Shown piece after piece: positions 35,524-44,969 of a stretch of 64,000 nt of DNA. The notes beneath the pieces were generated by a model. The model saw only the letters and a list, made by a program, of their open reading frames with translations. It ran no database searches and had not been told where the DNA came from. The DNA lies in contig NZ_BMSE01000006.1 of assembly GCF_014648995.1 (NCBI RefSeq), positions 248,001 through 312,000 on the forward strand, in the 5' to 3' direction. The translations under genes were made by a program, and so were the position numbers. Positions within the stretch are counted from its first letter, which is position 1. Each line of letters begins with the position of its first letter. This DNA is from Streptomyces massasporeus (lineage in GTDB: Bacteria > Actinomycetota > Actinomycetes > Streptomycetales > Streptomycetaceae).

Positions 35524-36555
35524 TCATTCCAGGACGGTCAGGGCCGCCCCGGCACTCCATTCCTCCAGCAGCCCGCGATGTACGGCGGTGATGCCGCTCT
35601 CGGCTGCGATGTTGAGGGCGTCGCGGGTGAAGGGGCAGGTCGCCACGAACAGGGCCACCTCGGAGTCGTGCAGCACCTTGGCCGCCCCGAGGAACTTCTG
35701 GATCTCGGGGCTGGTGATGGAGAGGTGGGGCGCGAACCTCTTGCATTGGACGACGATGCGCCGCCCGTCGGCTGTGAGCGCGGTGATGTCGATGCCCCGG
35801 TCCCTTCCGCCGCCTTGCACGACGACGTCGGTGCAGCCGTCGCGGCGGAGCAGCTCGGCGACGTGTTCTTCGAACTCGCGCCCGTTCATGGCGTCCATGG
35901 CGGCCATGACGCCGGCGAGGGGGCGGTTCTCCTTGGGGCTTTCCAGCCGCTGTAGCCGGGTGTGGTGCTGTCGGAGCCGCTTCTCGATGCGCTGGACGCC
36001 TGCCCGTAGGGCGATGAGCTCTCGCCGGTGCTCGCCCGACGTTTCGATCAGCGCGTTGAACAGGGGGACGACGGTCGTCCCTAGGACGTGGGTGATGCGC
36101 TGGTCGATGCGGGCGTCGAGGGAGGCGGCGTCCATCGGGGTGGGGTTTTCCACAGGCTGTGTGCGTGCCCGGTACTCCGTGTCGAGGAGGTACACACGCA
36201 CCTGACGTGCGACTTCGCTGTCTCGGAGCAGCATGGCGATGTTGAGGACGGCGCGTCGGGGGAAGAGGGCGAGGGAGCGGGTGCGTGACTGGATTCCACT
36301 GAGTTGCTTGAAGTCACTCAGTTCCGTCCCGGTCAGAACTCGGTATCCGCTCGCTTCGAGTTCCGCACGGTGGTCGTGCACAAGAGCACGGATGACTTCC
36401 ACCGTCACGGAGAAGTACGACGCCACCATCGCGGTCGTCACATGCATCTCGTCCGGCAGCAGCGACAGTGTTTTGACCCTGTCGAGTACGTCCGTGCGGG
36501 CGAGCACGCTGCCGCGCAGGGTCGGTGATTCCAGCAAGGCCGTTTCGTTGATCAC
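35524..36555 (-). CDS. Mrr-like restriction endonuclease fused to an antirepressor-like domain
   Basis: Protein of 343 residues from the GTG at 36555, which has GAAGGGCAG upstream; an upstream in-frame start at 36654 would add 33 poorly conserved residues. Residues 20-130 (HVTTAMVASYFSVTVEVIRALVHDHRAEL, then LFPRRAVLNIAMLLRDSEVARQVRVYLLDTE) resemble the N-terminus of phage Rha/KilA/Bro-type regulators. A Met- and charge-rich helical middle leads to an Mrr-type catalytic domain (EFEEHVAELLRRDGCTDV, GIDITAL, VVQCKRF), i.e. the PD-(D/E)xK core. It may cut modified DNA, which is inferred from the family. Confidence 0.8.
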   Translation of the reverse strand: MINETALLESPTLRGSVLARTDVLDRVKTLSLLPDEMHVTTAMVASYFSVTVEVIRALVHDHRAELEASGYRVLTGTELSDFKQLSGIQSRTRSLALFPRRAVLNIAMLLRDSEVARQVRVYLLDTEYRARTQPVENPTPMDAASLDARIDQRITHVLGTTVVPLFNALIETSGEHRRELIALRAGVQRIEKRLRQHHTRLQRLESPKENRPLAGVMAAMDAMNGREFEEHVAELLRRDGCTDVVVQGGGRDRGIDITALTADGRRIVVQCKRFAPHLSITSPEIQKFLGAAKVLHDSEVALFVATCPFTRDALNIAAESGITAVHRGLLEEWSAGAALTVLE

Positions 36556-36686
36556 GTTCTGCCCTTCGGCTCGTGTGGCCGGGGCGGGGTTCCGATGCCC
36601 CACCCCACCCGGTGAACGAGTCGGGACATATGAAGACACGATCGATGGACGCACGCCTTTTCGGGGATGTCCTCGGTCGTGAAAAT

Positions 36687-36720
36687 CAGAGCCCCCGGCC
36701 TCTGGGGGCCGGGGGCTCTG
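36687..36720. terminator. Terminator of the pknB operon
   Basis: A perfect 14-base stem (CAGAGCCCCCGGCC with its complement) lies 25 bases past the pknB stop codon on the leftward strand. Confidence 0.75.
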
Positions 36721-36745
36721 TGGTGTGACGGTGTGGTGGGCGGGG

Positions 36746-38767
36746 TCAGTCGTCCTCGCTGCCGTTGAGGCCGCCGAAGATGCCGCCGTTGCCGTTGCCG
36801 CCGTTGTTGTTGCCTCCGACGCCGACGGTCTGGAGGGTGATCGTCGTGGCCGCCGGGTCGTCGACCTCCTGGTTCGGGCCCGGGTTCTGGCCGGCCACGA
36901 GGGCGTTGTCGCTCTGGTCGCTGCCGCCCGCGAACTGGATGTTGGTGAAGCCCTGCTGCGCGAGGATCTGCTTGGCCTGGCCGACCGTCTGGCCGACGAC
37001 CTGCGGGACCTTGACCTTCTGCTGCTGCTTCTTCTTGCCGATCTGGATGTTGACCGACGAGTTCTTCTCGGCCGACGTGCCCGCCTGCGGTGTGGTCTGG
37101 ATGACCTTGCCGACCTGGCTGTCGTCGTCGGTCTCCACCTCGGTGCAGTTGCCGACCAGGTTGTTGGCCGTCATCTGCGCCTTGGCCTGGTCACAACTCT
37201 GGCCGAGCACGTCCGGGACGGTGGACTTCTCCGTCGCCTTGGCGATGGTCAGGGTGATCGTGGAGCCCTTCTCGACTTCGTCGCCCGTGCTCGGGTCCTG
37301 CTCCAGCACGGTGCCCGGGTCCTCCGGTGACTCCCGAGTCTCCGTCTGGACGTCGAACTGGTACCGGTCGCCCTCCAGCTTCTCCTTCGCCTCGTCGAGG
37401 CTCAGGCCGGTCACGCTGGGGACCGTCACCTTCGGCGCCCCGGTCGACACGACCAGGGAGATGGTGTCGCCCTTGTTGACCTGCACCCCGGCCTTGGGGT
37501 CCTGGGAGCAGATCTTGCCCTTGATCTGGTCTTCACAGGGCTTGCTGGAGAAGGTCAGTTCCAGGTCGGAATTCTTGGCCAGCTGCTGGGCGCTCCTCTT
37601 CGTCTCGCCGACGAAGTTGGGCGCTTCGAGCGAGTTGTTGCCCACGCCTCCGTCGCCGCTGAACGCCCACCGGCCGATCAGGATCGCGCCGACCAGGACC
37701 AGGATGCCGGCCACCACCAGCAGGATCGTGGAGGTGTTGGACTTGCGCTGCTGCCCGCGGCGTCGGTCGGGGCGGTCGTCGTAGCCGTAGCCGCCGTCGT
37801 CCGGGTTCATCGGGGGCAGCATGGACGTGGCGCCGGCGCCGGAGTCGGCGCGCAGGGCCGTGGTCGGCTGGTCGTCGGGGTAGCCGCCGTAGCCCACCGC
37901 GCCCATCGCGGCCGTCGCTGCGACCGGCTGGCCGTCCAGGCAGGCCTCGATGTCGGCGCGCATCTCGTCGGCCGACTGGTAGCGGTAGTCCGGGTCCTTG
38001 ACGAGCGCCTTCAGCACGATCGCGTCCATCTCGGGCGTGATCTCGGGGTCGAAGACGCTCGGGGACTGCGGTTCCTCGCGGACGTGCTGGTAGGCCACGG
38101 CCACCGGGGAGTCGCCGACGAACGGCGGACGGACGGTCAGCAGCTCGTAGAGCAGACAGCCGGTCGAGTACAGGTCGGACCGGGCGTCGACCTGCTCGCC
38201 CTTGGCCTGCTCCGGTGAGAGGTACTGGGCGGTGCCGATGACCGCGGAGGTCTGTGTCATCGTCATGCCGGAGTCGCCCATGGCGCGGGCGATGCCGAAG
38301 TCCATGACCTTGACCTGGCCGTTGCGCGTCAGCATGACGTTCGCCGGCTTGATGTCGCGGTGGACGATGCCGGCGCGGTGGGAGTACTCCAGGGCCTGGA
38401 GGATGCCGATGGTCATCTCCATGGCACGCTCCGGCAGGAGCTTGCGGCCGGAGTGCAGCAGTTCACGCAGCGTCGAGCCGTCCACGTACTCCATGACGAT
38501 GTACGGGATCGACACGTTGTCGATGTAGTCCTCGCCCGTGTCGTAGACCGCGACGATCGCGGGATGGTTGAGCGAGGCGGCCGACTGGGCCTCCCGGCGG
38601 AACCGGGCCTGGAAGGAAGGGTCACGCGCGAGATCCGCGCGCAGCGTCTTCACCGCCACGGTGCGGCCGAGGCGGGTGTCATGCGCGAGGTAGACCTCCG
38701 CCATGCCACCACGCCCGAGCACCTGGCCCAGTTCGTACCGGCCGCCGAGGCGACGCGGCTCTTCCAT
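36746..38767 (-). CDS. pknB: Serine/threonine protein kinase with PASTA domains, PknB-like
   Basis: Protein of 673 residues. Kinase domain 1-275: LGRGGMAEVYLA glycine loop, VAVKTL lysine, HRDIKPANVMLT catalytic loop, VMDFGIARAM, GTAQYLSPEQ. A Pro/Gly-rich juxtamembrane linker is followed by a span near residue 350 (STILLVVAGILVLVGAILIG) and four extracellular PASTA repeats (APNFVGE, VPSVTGLSLDEAK, VPDVLGQSCDQAK, VPQVVGQTVGQAK). PASTA domains bind muropeptides and lipid II, so it links wall growth to phosphorylation of division proteins. Last gene of the leftward FhaA-to-PknB operon. Confidence 0.96.
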   Translation of the reverse strand: MEEPRRLGGRYELGQVLGRGGMAEVYLAHDTRLGRTVAVKTLRADLARDPSFQARFRREAQSAASLNHPAIVAVYDTGEDYIDNVSIPYIVMEYVDGSTLRELLHSGRKLLPERAMEMTIGILQALEYSHRAGIVHRDIKPANVMLTRNGQVKVMDFGIARAMGDSGMTMTQTSAVIGTAQYLSPEQAKGEQVDARSDLYSTGCLLYELLTVRPPFVGDSPVAVAYQHVREEPQSPSVFDPEITPEMDAIVLKALVKDPDYRYQSADEMRADIEACLDGQPVAATAAMGAVGYGGYPDDQPTTALRADSGAGATSMLPPMNPDDGGYGYDDRPDRRRGQQRKSNTSTILLVVAGILVLVGAILIGRWAFSGDGGVGNNSLEAPNFVGETKRSAQQLAKNSDLELTFSSKPCEDQIKGKICSQDPKAGVQVNKGDTISLVVSTGAPKVTVPSVTGLSLDEAKEKLEGDRYQFDVQTETRESPEDPGTVLEQDPSTGDEVEKGSTITLTIAKATEKSTVPDVLGQSCDQAKAQMTANNLVGNCTEVETDDDSQVGKVIQTTPQAGTSAEKNSSVNIQIGKKKQQQKVKVPQVVGQTVGQAKQILAQQGFTNIQFAGGSDQSDNALVAGQNPGPNQEVDDPAATTITLQTVGVGGNNNGGNGNGGIFGGLNGSEDD

Positions 38768-38936
38768 AGCTACCTACCAGCCCTCTCCGTCGGTCCCGAC
38801 CGGCACGCTTGTACGGTCGGAGGCTGCCGTCCGGGCCTACCGTACCCGGCTCGCTTTGTGTGACCTGGCCAAGCCCGTCAGCCGATACAGGACCGGTATC
38901 GCAACGTGCACCGATGTGAAGCAGGCGTGAGCGGGG

Positions 38937-40415
38937 TCACTTCTTGCTTTTGATGACCGCCTCCATCACGTTCCGCGCGATCGGGGCCGCGAGGCCGCCA
39001 CCGGAGATGTCGTCACGGACGGCGTTGTCGTCCTCGACGACGACCGCGACGGCGACCGGGGAGCTGCCGTCCTCGTCCTTGGCGTAGGAGATGAACCACG
39101 CGTAGGGGTTCTCGCTGTTGTCGACGCCGTGCTGGGCGGTACCGGTCTTGCCGCCCACCTTGACGCCGTCGATCTTGGCGTTGGAGCCGGTGCCCTTGTC
39201 GACGACCGTCTCCATCATCGACTGGAGGATCTGGGCGTTCTCCGCCGACAGCGGCTGGCTCAGCTCCTCGGGGTCGGTCTTCTCGATCGGGTCGACACCG
39301 GGCGACTGGAGCTCGTCCACCATGTAGGGCTTCATCAGCTTGCCGTCGTTGGCGACGGCCGAGGCGACCATGGCCATCTGCAGCGGGGTCGCGGCGGTGT
39401 TGAACTGGCCGATGGACGACAGCGCGGTCTGCGAGGGGTTCATCTTGTCGGAGAAGACCGAGGCATTGGCGCGGACCGGCGTGAACTGCTCCTCGTCGAA
39501 GCCGAACTTCTTGGCCATGTCCAGCATCTTGTCGTTGCCGAGGTCCGAGCCGATCTTGCCGAAGACGGTGTTGCAGGAGTACTGGAGGGCCACCCGCAGT
39601 GTCGCGTTCTCGCAGGGGATGTTGCCCTCGTTGGGCAGTTTGGTGGTGGTGCCCTTCATGATCCACGGGTCCGGCGAGTCCGTTTTGGCGTCGGCGGACG
39701 TGTACAGACCGTCCTCCAGCGCCGCGGCCGCGGTGACCACCTTGAAGGTGGAGCCGGGCGGGTAGGTCTCGCGCAGCGCCCGGTTGAGCATCGGGTCGTC
39801 CGGGTTGTTCTTCTTCTGCAGCTTGTTCCAGGCCCCGCCGTCCTTCGACGTGGAGTTGCCCGCGAAGGAGGAGGGGTCGTAGGACGGGTAGGAGGCGAGC
39901 GCGAGGATCTTGCCCGTGGACGGATCCAGGGCGACGACGGAGCCCTTGCCCCCCTGCCGCTTCAGGCCGTTGTACGCCGCCTTCTGCGCGGCGGCGTTCA
40001 GCGTCGTGACGACGTTGCCGCCCTGCTGCTTCTTGCCCGTGAGCATGTCGAGCGTGTTGCGGAAGAACAGCCGGTCGTCGTTGCCGGTGAGGATGCCGTC
40101 CTCGAGGTTCTCGATCTGGCTGGCGCCGAAGGCCTGCGAGGCGTAGCCGGTGACCGGCGCCCACATGGGGCCGTCCTTGTAGGTGCGCTTGAACTTGAAG
40201 TCGCTGCCCGAGGTCTCGGCGGAACCGGTGATCGGCTTCCCGTTGACGATGATGTCGCCGCGAGGGGAGGCGTAGCGCGCGATGATGACGCGGCGGTTGT
40301 TCTTGTCGGTCCGAAGCTCTTCGGCCTGGACGTACTGGATCCAGTTGTCGCGGATGAGCAGAGTGAGGATGAGGAGGCCGCAGAAGATCGCGATTCGGCG
40401 CAGTGGCTTGTTCAC
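38937..40415 (-). CDS. pbpA: Penicillin-binding protein PbpA, class B transpeptidase
   Basis: Protein of 492 residues. N-terminal membrane anchor (RIAIFCGLLILTLLIRDNW), PBP dimerisation region, then a transpeptidase domain with active-site serine motif STFK, SCN (YSCNTVFG) and KTG (GGKTGTAQHG). It cross-links peptidoglycan peptides, paired with the SEDS glycosyltransferase RodA encoded just upstream. Start GTG at 40415, chosen because it overlaps the rodA stop (GTGA) and fits the family N-terminus. Followed after a gap of about 170 bases by pknB, with its own ribosome site. Confidence 0.95.
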   Translation of the reverse strand: MNKPLRRIAIFCGLLILTLLIRDNWIQYVQAEELRTDKNNRRVIIARYASPRGDIIVNGKPITGSAETSGSDFKFKRTYKDGPMWAPVTGYASQAFGASQIENLEDGILTGNDDRLFFRNTLDMLTGKKQQGGNVVTTLNAAAQKAAYNGLKRQGGKGSVVALDPSTGKILALASYPSYDPSSFAGNSTSKDGGAWNKLQKKNNPDDPMLNRALRETYPPGSTFKVVTAAAALEDGLYTSADAKTDSPDPWIMKGTTTKLPNEGNIPCENATLRVALQYSCNTVFGKIGSDLGNDKMLDMAKKFGFDEEQFTPVRANASVFSDKMNPSQTALSSIGQFNTAATPLQMAMVASAVANDGKLMKPYMVDELQSPGVDPIEKTDPEELSQPLSAENAQILQSMMETVVDKGTGSNAKIDGVKVGGKTGTAQHGVDNSENPYAWFISYAKDEDGSSPVAVAVVVEDDNAVRDDISGGGLAAPIARNVMEAVIKSKK

Positions 40416-41854
40416 GGTCGGACCACCTGGGTCATCTCGGCGTCTGGGTTGGCGGGAGCGGCGGGTGCTGGTCTGCGGGCGGTGTCGCTGATGCGAAGGA
40501 GGATGCCGATCAGAGCCCAGTTGGCGATGACCGAGGAGCCTCCGTAGGCAAGGAAGGGCATCGTCATACCCGTGAGCGGGATGAGGCCCATGACGCCGCC
40601 GGCGACGACGAAGACCTGGAGGGCGAAGGCGCCTGACAGGCCGATGGCGAGCAGTTTGCCGAACGGGTCGCGGGCTGCGAGGGCGGTGCGCACCCCGCGT
40701 TCCACGATCAAGGCGTAGAGCATGAGTAGGGCCATGAGGCCGGCGAGACCGAGTTCCTCGCCGAAGGTGGCGAGGATGAAGTCGGAGTTCGCGGCGAAGC
40801 GGATGAGTTCGGAGTGGCCTTGGCCCCAGCCCGTGCCGAGCGTGCCGCCGGAGCCGAAAGACCACAGCGCCTGCATGGCCTGCTCGGAGTGACCGGGCTG
40901 GTTGGCGCGGGAGAGTGTGAACTCACGCATCGGGTCGAGCCAGGCGTCGACGCGCTGCTGGATATGAGGCTCGAAGCTGGCCACGCCGACGGCGCCGACG
41001 GCGGACATCATCAGACCGAAGACGATCCAGCTGGTCCGCTCGGTGGCGACGTACAGCATGATCACGAACATGCCGAAGAACAGCAGCGAGGTGCCGAGGT
41101 CGGTCTCGAAGACCAGGATGAGGATCGACACCATCCAGACGACCAGGATGGGGCCGAGGTCGCGGCCTCGGGGTAGGTAAAGGCCCATGAACCGGCGGCT
41201 GGCCAGTGCGAGCGCGTCGCGCTTCACCATCAGGTAGCCGGCGAAGAAGATCGCGAGGACGATCTTGGCGAATTCGCCGGGCTGGATGGAGAAGGAGCCG
41301 ACCTGGATCCAGATTTTGGCGCCGTAGATGTTCTTGCCGAGACCCGGCACCAGCGGGAGCAGCAGCAGGAACAGAGCGCCGGCCATGGAGATGTAGGTGT
41401 AGCGCTGCAGGGTGCGGTGGTCTTTGAGGAAGATCATCACGGCTACGAACAGAGCCATGCCCAACGCGGTGTACAGCAACTGGCGGGGTGCCGCGGTGCC
41501 GGCCTGTTGGATGGACTGGAGCAGTTCGGACTGGTCCAGGCGCCAGATGGCTACCAGTCCGAGCCCGTTCAGCAGGGTGGCCAGCGGCAGCATCAGGGGG
41601 TCGGCGTACGGCGCGAACTTCCGGACGACGAGATGCCCGACGCCCGCGAGCAGGCCGAGCCCGAGCCCGTAGCTCAGCAGGCCCGGCGGCACCGAGTCGT
41701 GGAGCGCCAGGCCGACGTTGGCGTAGGCGAACACCGGGATGACGACGGCGAACACCAGCAGCGCGAGCTCGGTGTTGCGCCGGCTCGGCGCGCCGATGGC
41801 GCCGATCGTGGACGTGTGGTTCGTCGGCGAGTGCGACGTATTCGTACCGCTCAT
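40412..41854 (-). CDS. rodA: SEDS-family peptidoglycan polymerase, RodA/FtsW-like
   Basis: Protein of 480 residues with about ten to twelve membrane spans. Family signatures include QPGEFAKIVLAIFFAGY, WKVG-type loop, and ETDLGTSLLFFGMFVIMLYVA, where the Asp is the likely polymerase residue. The C-terminal FLAYGGSSVIANWALIGILL is typical of FtsW/RodA. With PbpA it makes septal or apical wall glycan. Start ATG at 41854 is preceded by GAGAGGCCC. Placed between the PP2C gene and pbpA. Confidence 0.94.
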   Translation of the reverse strand: MSGTNTSHSPTNHTSTIGAIGAPSRRNTELALLVFAVVIPVFAYANVGLALHDSVPPGLLSYGLGLGLLAGVGHLVVRKFAPYADPLMLPLATLLNGLGLVAIWRLDQSELLQSIQQAGTAAPRQLLYTALGMALFVAVMIFLKDHRTLQRYTYISMAGALFLLLLPLVPGLGKNIYGAKIWIQVGSFSIQPGEFAKIVLAIFFAGYLMVKRDALALASRRFMGLYLPRGRDLGPILVVWMVSILILVFETDLGTSLLFFGMFVIMLYVATERTSWIVFGLMMSAVGAVGVASFEPHIQQRVDAWLDPMREFTLSRANQPGHSEQAMQALWSFGSGGTLGTGWGQGHSELIRFAANSDFILATFGEELGLAGLMALLMLYALIVERGVRTALAARDPFGKLLAIGLSGAFALQVFVVAGGVMGLIPLTGMTMPFLAYGGSSVIANWALIGILLRISDTARRPAPAAPANPDAEMTQVVRP

Positions 41855-41876
41855 CGTGTGACAGGGCCTCTCACGG

Positions 41877-43433
41877 CTACTGCTTACCGCACAGCGAGAC
41901 GACCTTCTGCTCTTCCTCCGAGAGGCTGGGGCCGGGGCTGGGAGTGGGTGCGGTCGTGGTCGGGGGCGTGGACTTCTCCGGGGCCGACGGTGAACCCGAC
42001 GGGCTGGACGGGTTCGGCGTCGGTGTGGCCTTGGACGTGAAGGAGGCGGGAGTGGTTCCCGTGGTGCCCCCGGCCTCGCCTTCGCCGGTCTTGGAGTTGT
42101 TCTTGCTCTCGGCGTCGCGCCGCTGCGCCTCCTTCTTGCACGCGGAGGCCTGCACCGACAGTTCCTGGATCTTCGCCTGGGCGTCCTTCAGTCCGCCCTC
42201 GGGGATCGTCGCCTCGACCAGCTTCTGCTGGTAGGGCGGCAGGTACTTGAGTTCGATCTCGGGGTGGTCCTTCTGGACCTTCGAGAGCGAGACCCAGGCC
42301 AGGTCCTGGCTGATGCCCCGGTACAGCGCGACGTGCTGCTCCTCGGTGCCGACGTAGTACTGGGTCTGCGTCCAGCGGTATCCGCAGTACAGGCCGCCGC
42401 CGATGACGGCCAGCGCGAGGGCGCCGTAGAGGGATCTCTTCAGCCACCGGCCCTTCTTGCGGGGCTTGGTGAAGTCGTCGTCGCCGTAGTCGAAGCCGGC
42501 CGCCGGGATGTAGCCGGTGGTGTCGCCGGATCCGGGCGGGCCGAACTCGCCGCCCCCGCCGCCCCGGCCGTGCCCCTGGCGGCCGAGCCCGGAGGCGCGG
42601 CCGGCGGGGGTCTGCATGATGCCGTTGTCGTGCAGCTGGTGCTGGTTCTCGGCGACGGCGCCGACCACGACGGGGGTGTCGGACAGCTGCCCCGCGAGGG
42701 TGTCGCCGGTGTCGAGGTCGAGGACGTCGGCGATGATGACCGTGATGTTGTCCGGGCCGCCGCCGCGCAGCGCCAGCTCGATGAGGTTCTGGACGGTCTC
42801 CTGGGGGCCCTGGTAGCTGGCGAGGGTGTCCTCAAGGGTCTGGTGGGACACCACGCCGGACAGGCCGTCGGAGCAGATCAGGTAGCGGTCGCCGGCGCGG
42901 ACCTCGCGGATGGACAGGTCCGGCTCGACGTGGTCGCCGGATCCGAGGGCGCGCATCAGCAGCGAGCGCTGCGGGTGCGTGGTCGCCTCCTCCTCGGTGA
43001 TCCGGCCCTCGTCGACCAGGCGCTGCACCCAGGTGTGGTCCTGGGTGATCTGCGTGAGGACGCCGTCGCGGAGCAGGTACGCGCGCGAGTCGCCGACGTG
43101 CACCAGGCCGAGGCGCTGGCCCGTCCACAGCAGGGCGGTCAGGGTGGTGCCCATGCCCTCCAGCTGGGGGTCGTCCTCGACCATCGAGCGCAGCTGGTCG
43201 TTGGCGCGCTGTACCGCCGTGCCGAGCGAGGTGAGGACGTCGGAGCCGGGGACGTCGTCGTCGAGGGCGACGATGGTGGAGATGGCCTCGGAGGAGGCGA
43301 CCTCACCGGCCGCCGCGCCGCCCATGCCGTCGGCGATGGCGAGCAGGCGCGGGCCGGCGTAACCGGAGTCCTCGTTGCCCTCCCGGATCATGCCCTTGTG
43401 CGATCCGGCCGCGAAGCGCAGTGACAGACTCAT
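41877..43433 (-). CDS. PP2C-type protein phosphatase, PstP-like
   Basis: Protein of 518 residues from the ATG at 43433, which has GAGG upstream and gives the family N-terminus MSLSLRFAAGSHKGMIREGNED. The catalytic domain runs to about 235 with metal ligands in EGNEDSGY, IADGMGGAAAG, CSDGLSG and GGPDNITVI. A glycine-rich linker, one span near 330-350 (LYGALALAVIGGGLYCGY) and a Ser/Thr/Pro-rich external tail follow. It should remove phosphate from PknB substrates. Adjacent fhaB and rodA genes complete the signalling operon. Confidence 0.95.
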   Translation of the reverse strand: MSLSLRFAAGSHKGMIREGNEDSGYAGPRLLAIADGMGGAAAGEVASSEAISTIVALDDDVPGSDVLTSLGTAVQRANDQLRSMVEDDPQLEGMGTTLTALLWTGQRLGLVHVGDSRAYLLRDGVLTQITQDHTWVQRLVDEGRITEEEATTHPQRSLLMRALGSGDHVEPDLSIREVRAGDRYLICSDGLSGVVSHQTLEDTLASYQGPQETVQNLIELALRGGGPDNITVIIADVLDLDTGDTLAGQLSDTPVVVGAVAENQHQLHDNGIMQTPAGRASGLGRQGHGRGGGGGEFGPPGSGDTTGYIPAAGFDYGDDDFTKPRKKGRWLKRSLYGALALAVIGGGLYCGYRWTQTQYYVGTEEQHVALYRGISQDLAWVSLSKVQKDHPEIELKYLPPYQQKLVEATIPEGGLKDAQAKIQELSVQASACKKEAQRRDAESKNNSKTGEGEAGGTTGTTPASFTSKATPTPNPSSPSGSPSAPEKSTPPTTTAPTPSPGPSLSEEEQKVVSLCGKQ

Positions 43434-43573
43434 GCGCACCTCGCCTGTCGGCTCCGGGTACAGCCGGTCGTGTCGAGCCACACTGCCCACCCTCCGGTCG
43501 GGAGCGCGCGGGGGGCCGGGGTGGGGCCCGCCACTGCGTGCTCGCTCCGCTCGCGCCTATCCATGATGTAGCA

Positions 43574-44089
43574 CTACTTCCGCAGCTCGATGACGGTCTT
43601 GCCGATGCGGATCGGCGCGCCCAGCGCAATCGGTGTGGGAGTCGTCAGCCGGGACCGGTCCAGGTACGTGCCGTTGGTGGAGCCGAGGTCCTCGACGATC
43701 CACTGGCCGTCGCGGTCCGGGTAGATCCTGGCATGGCGGCTGGAGGCGTAGTCGTCGTCCAGCACGATCGTCGAGTCGTGCGCCCGGCCCAGGGTGATGG
43801 TCTGGCCCTGGAGCGCGACCGTGGTGCCGGTGAGGGTGCCCTCGGTCACGACCAGCTTGGTGGGGGCGTTACGGCCGCGCCGGCCTCCGGCGGGCTGCTG
43901 GCGCTGCTGCGGCGGCGCCTGGCGGGCGGCGGCGGCCTGCTGCTGCCTGCCTGCCTCGCGGCGCGAACCGCGCTGCGTGACACGCGTACCGAACAGGTCG
44001 CTGCGGATGACCTGCACGGCCACGATCACGAACAGCCACAGTACGGCCAGGAAACCCAGCCGCATGACCGTGAGGGTCAGCTCTGACAT
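43574..44089 (-). CDS. fhaB: FHA-domain protein FhaB
   Basis: Protein of 171 residues. One N-terminal membrane span (LTVMRLGFLAVLWLFVIVAVQVI), a basic Arg/Gln-rich linker, and a C-terminal FHA domain (ITLGRAHDSTIVLDDDYASSRHARIYPD, DLGSTNGTYLDRSRL), which reads phosphothreonine. In mycobacteria the homologue (FipA) recruits division proteins at the septum. It starts 11 bases after the fhaA stop, so the pair is co-translated or co-transcribed. Confidence 0.94.
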   Translation of the reverse strand: MSELTLTVMRLGFLAVLWLFVIVAVQVIRSDLFGTRVTQRGSRREAGRQQQAAAARQAPPQQRQQPAGGRRGRNAPTKLVVTEGTLTGTTVALQGQTITLGRAHDSTIVLDDDYASSRHARIYPDRDGQWIVEDLGSTNGTYLDRSRLTTPTPIALGAPIRIGKTVIELRK

Positions 44090-44099
44090 TGCCCCCGCT

Positions 44100-44969
44100 T
44101 CACCCTTCGGCTTGCCGGTAAATGATGGTGGTGCTGCCCACGACGATCCGCGAGCCGTCGCGGAGCGTAGCGCGGGTGGTGTGCTGCCCGTCCACCACGA
44201 TGCCGTTGGTGGATCCGAGATCCTGGATCGTCGAGGGCGTTCCGGTCCGGATCTCGCAGTGCCGGCGGGAGACGCCGGGGTCGTCGATCCGCACGTCGGC
44301 GTCGGTGCTGCGGCCCATCACCAGGGTCGAGCGGGAGATCTGGTGGCGGGTGCCGTTGATCTCGATCCAGTGGCGGGTGCGTCCGCCGGCGGCCGGGGCG
44401 GCCGGGGGCCGCTGGCCGCTGGCGGCGGGCGGGTAGCCGTAGCCGCCGGGACGGCCGCCGGGCGGCGGCGCGGACGGCATGGGCGGGGCGCCGGAGGGCG
44501 CCGCGGACGGCGGGTAGCCGTAACCACCGGGGCGTCCGCCCTGCGGGGCGGCGGGTGCGGCGCCGCCGCCTCCGGGGCCGCCCTGCTGGCTGCTGGAGGA
44601 GGCGAGCGTGCGGCTGCGCACCCGGTACAGGCCGGTGTCGAGGTCGTCCGCCTTCTCCAGGTGCACCTTGATCGGGCCCATGAAGGTGTAGCGCTGCTGC
44701 TTGGCGTAGTCGCGCACCATGCCGGCGAGCTCGTCGCCGAGCTGGCCGGAGTAGGGGCTGAGCCGCTCGAAGTCAGGAGTGCTCAGCTCGACGATGAAGT
44801 CGTTGGGCACGACCGTCCGGTCGCGGTTCCAGATGGTGGCGTTGTTGTCGCACTCGCGCTGGAGCGCTCCCGCGATCTCCACGGGCTGGACCTCGGACTT
44901 GAACACCTTGGCGAAGGTGCCGTTGACCAGACCTTCGAGACGTTGCTCGAACTTCTTCAGGACTCCCAT
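44100..44969 (-). CDS. fhaA: FHA-domain protein FhaA
   Basis: Protein of 289 residues. N-terminal DUF3662 domain (residues 1-115; KKFEQRLEGLVNGTFAKVFKSEVQPVEIAGAL) is joined by a Gly/Pro/Tyr linker with repeated GRPGGYGYPP to a C-terminal FHA domain (STLVMGRSTDADVRIDDPGVSRRHCEI, DLGSTNGIVVDG). It binds phosphorylated PknB or wall-synthesis partners such as the MviN/MurJ-type flippase in mycobacteria. First gene of the leftward operon; ATG has GGAGGTGCC upstream. Confidence 0.94.
   Translation of the reverse strand: MGVLKKFEQRLEGLVNGTFAKVFKSEVQPVEIAGALQRECDNNATIWNRDRTVVPNDFIVELSTPDFERLSPYSGQLGDELAGMVRDYAKQQRYTFMGPIKVHLEKADDLDTGLYRVRSRTLASSSSQQGGPGGGGAAPAAPQGGRPGGYGYPPSAAPSGAPPMPSAPPPGGRPGGYGYPPAASGQRPPAAPAAGGRTRHWIEINGTRHQISRSTLVMGRSTDADVRIDDPGVSRRHCEIRTGTPSTIQDLGSTNGIVVDGQHTTRATLRDGSRIVVGSTTIIYRQAEG

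Noticed and set aside
36146..36154. TTTTCCACA, DnaA-box-like.
   Set aside because: Single degenerate match within the Mrr-like coding sequence; expected by chance.
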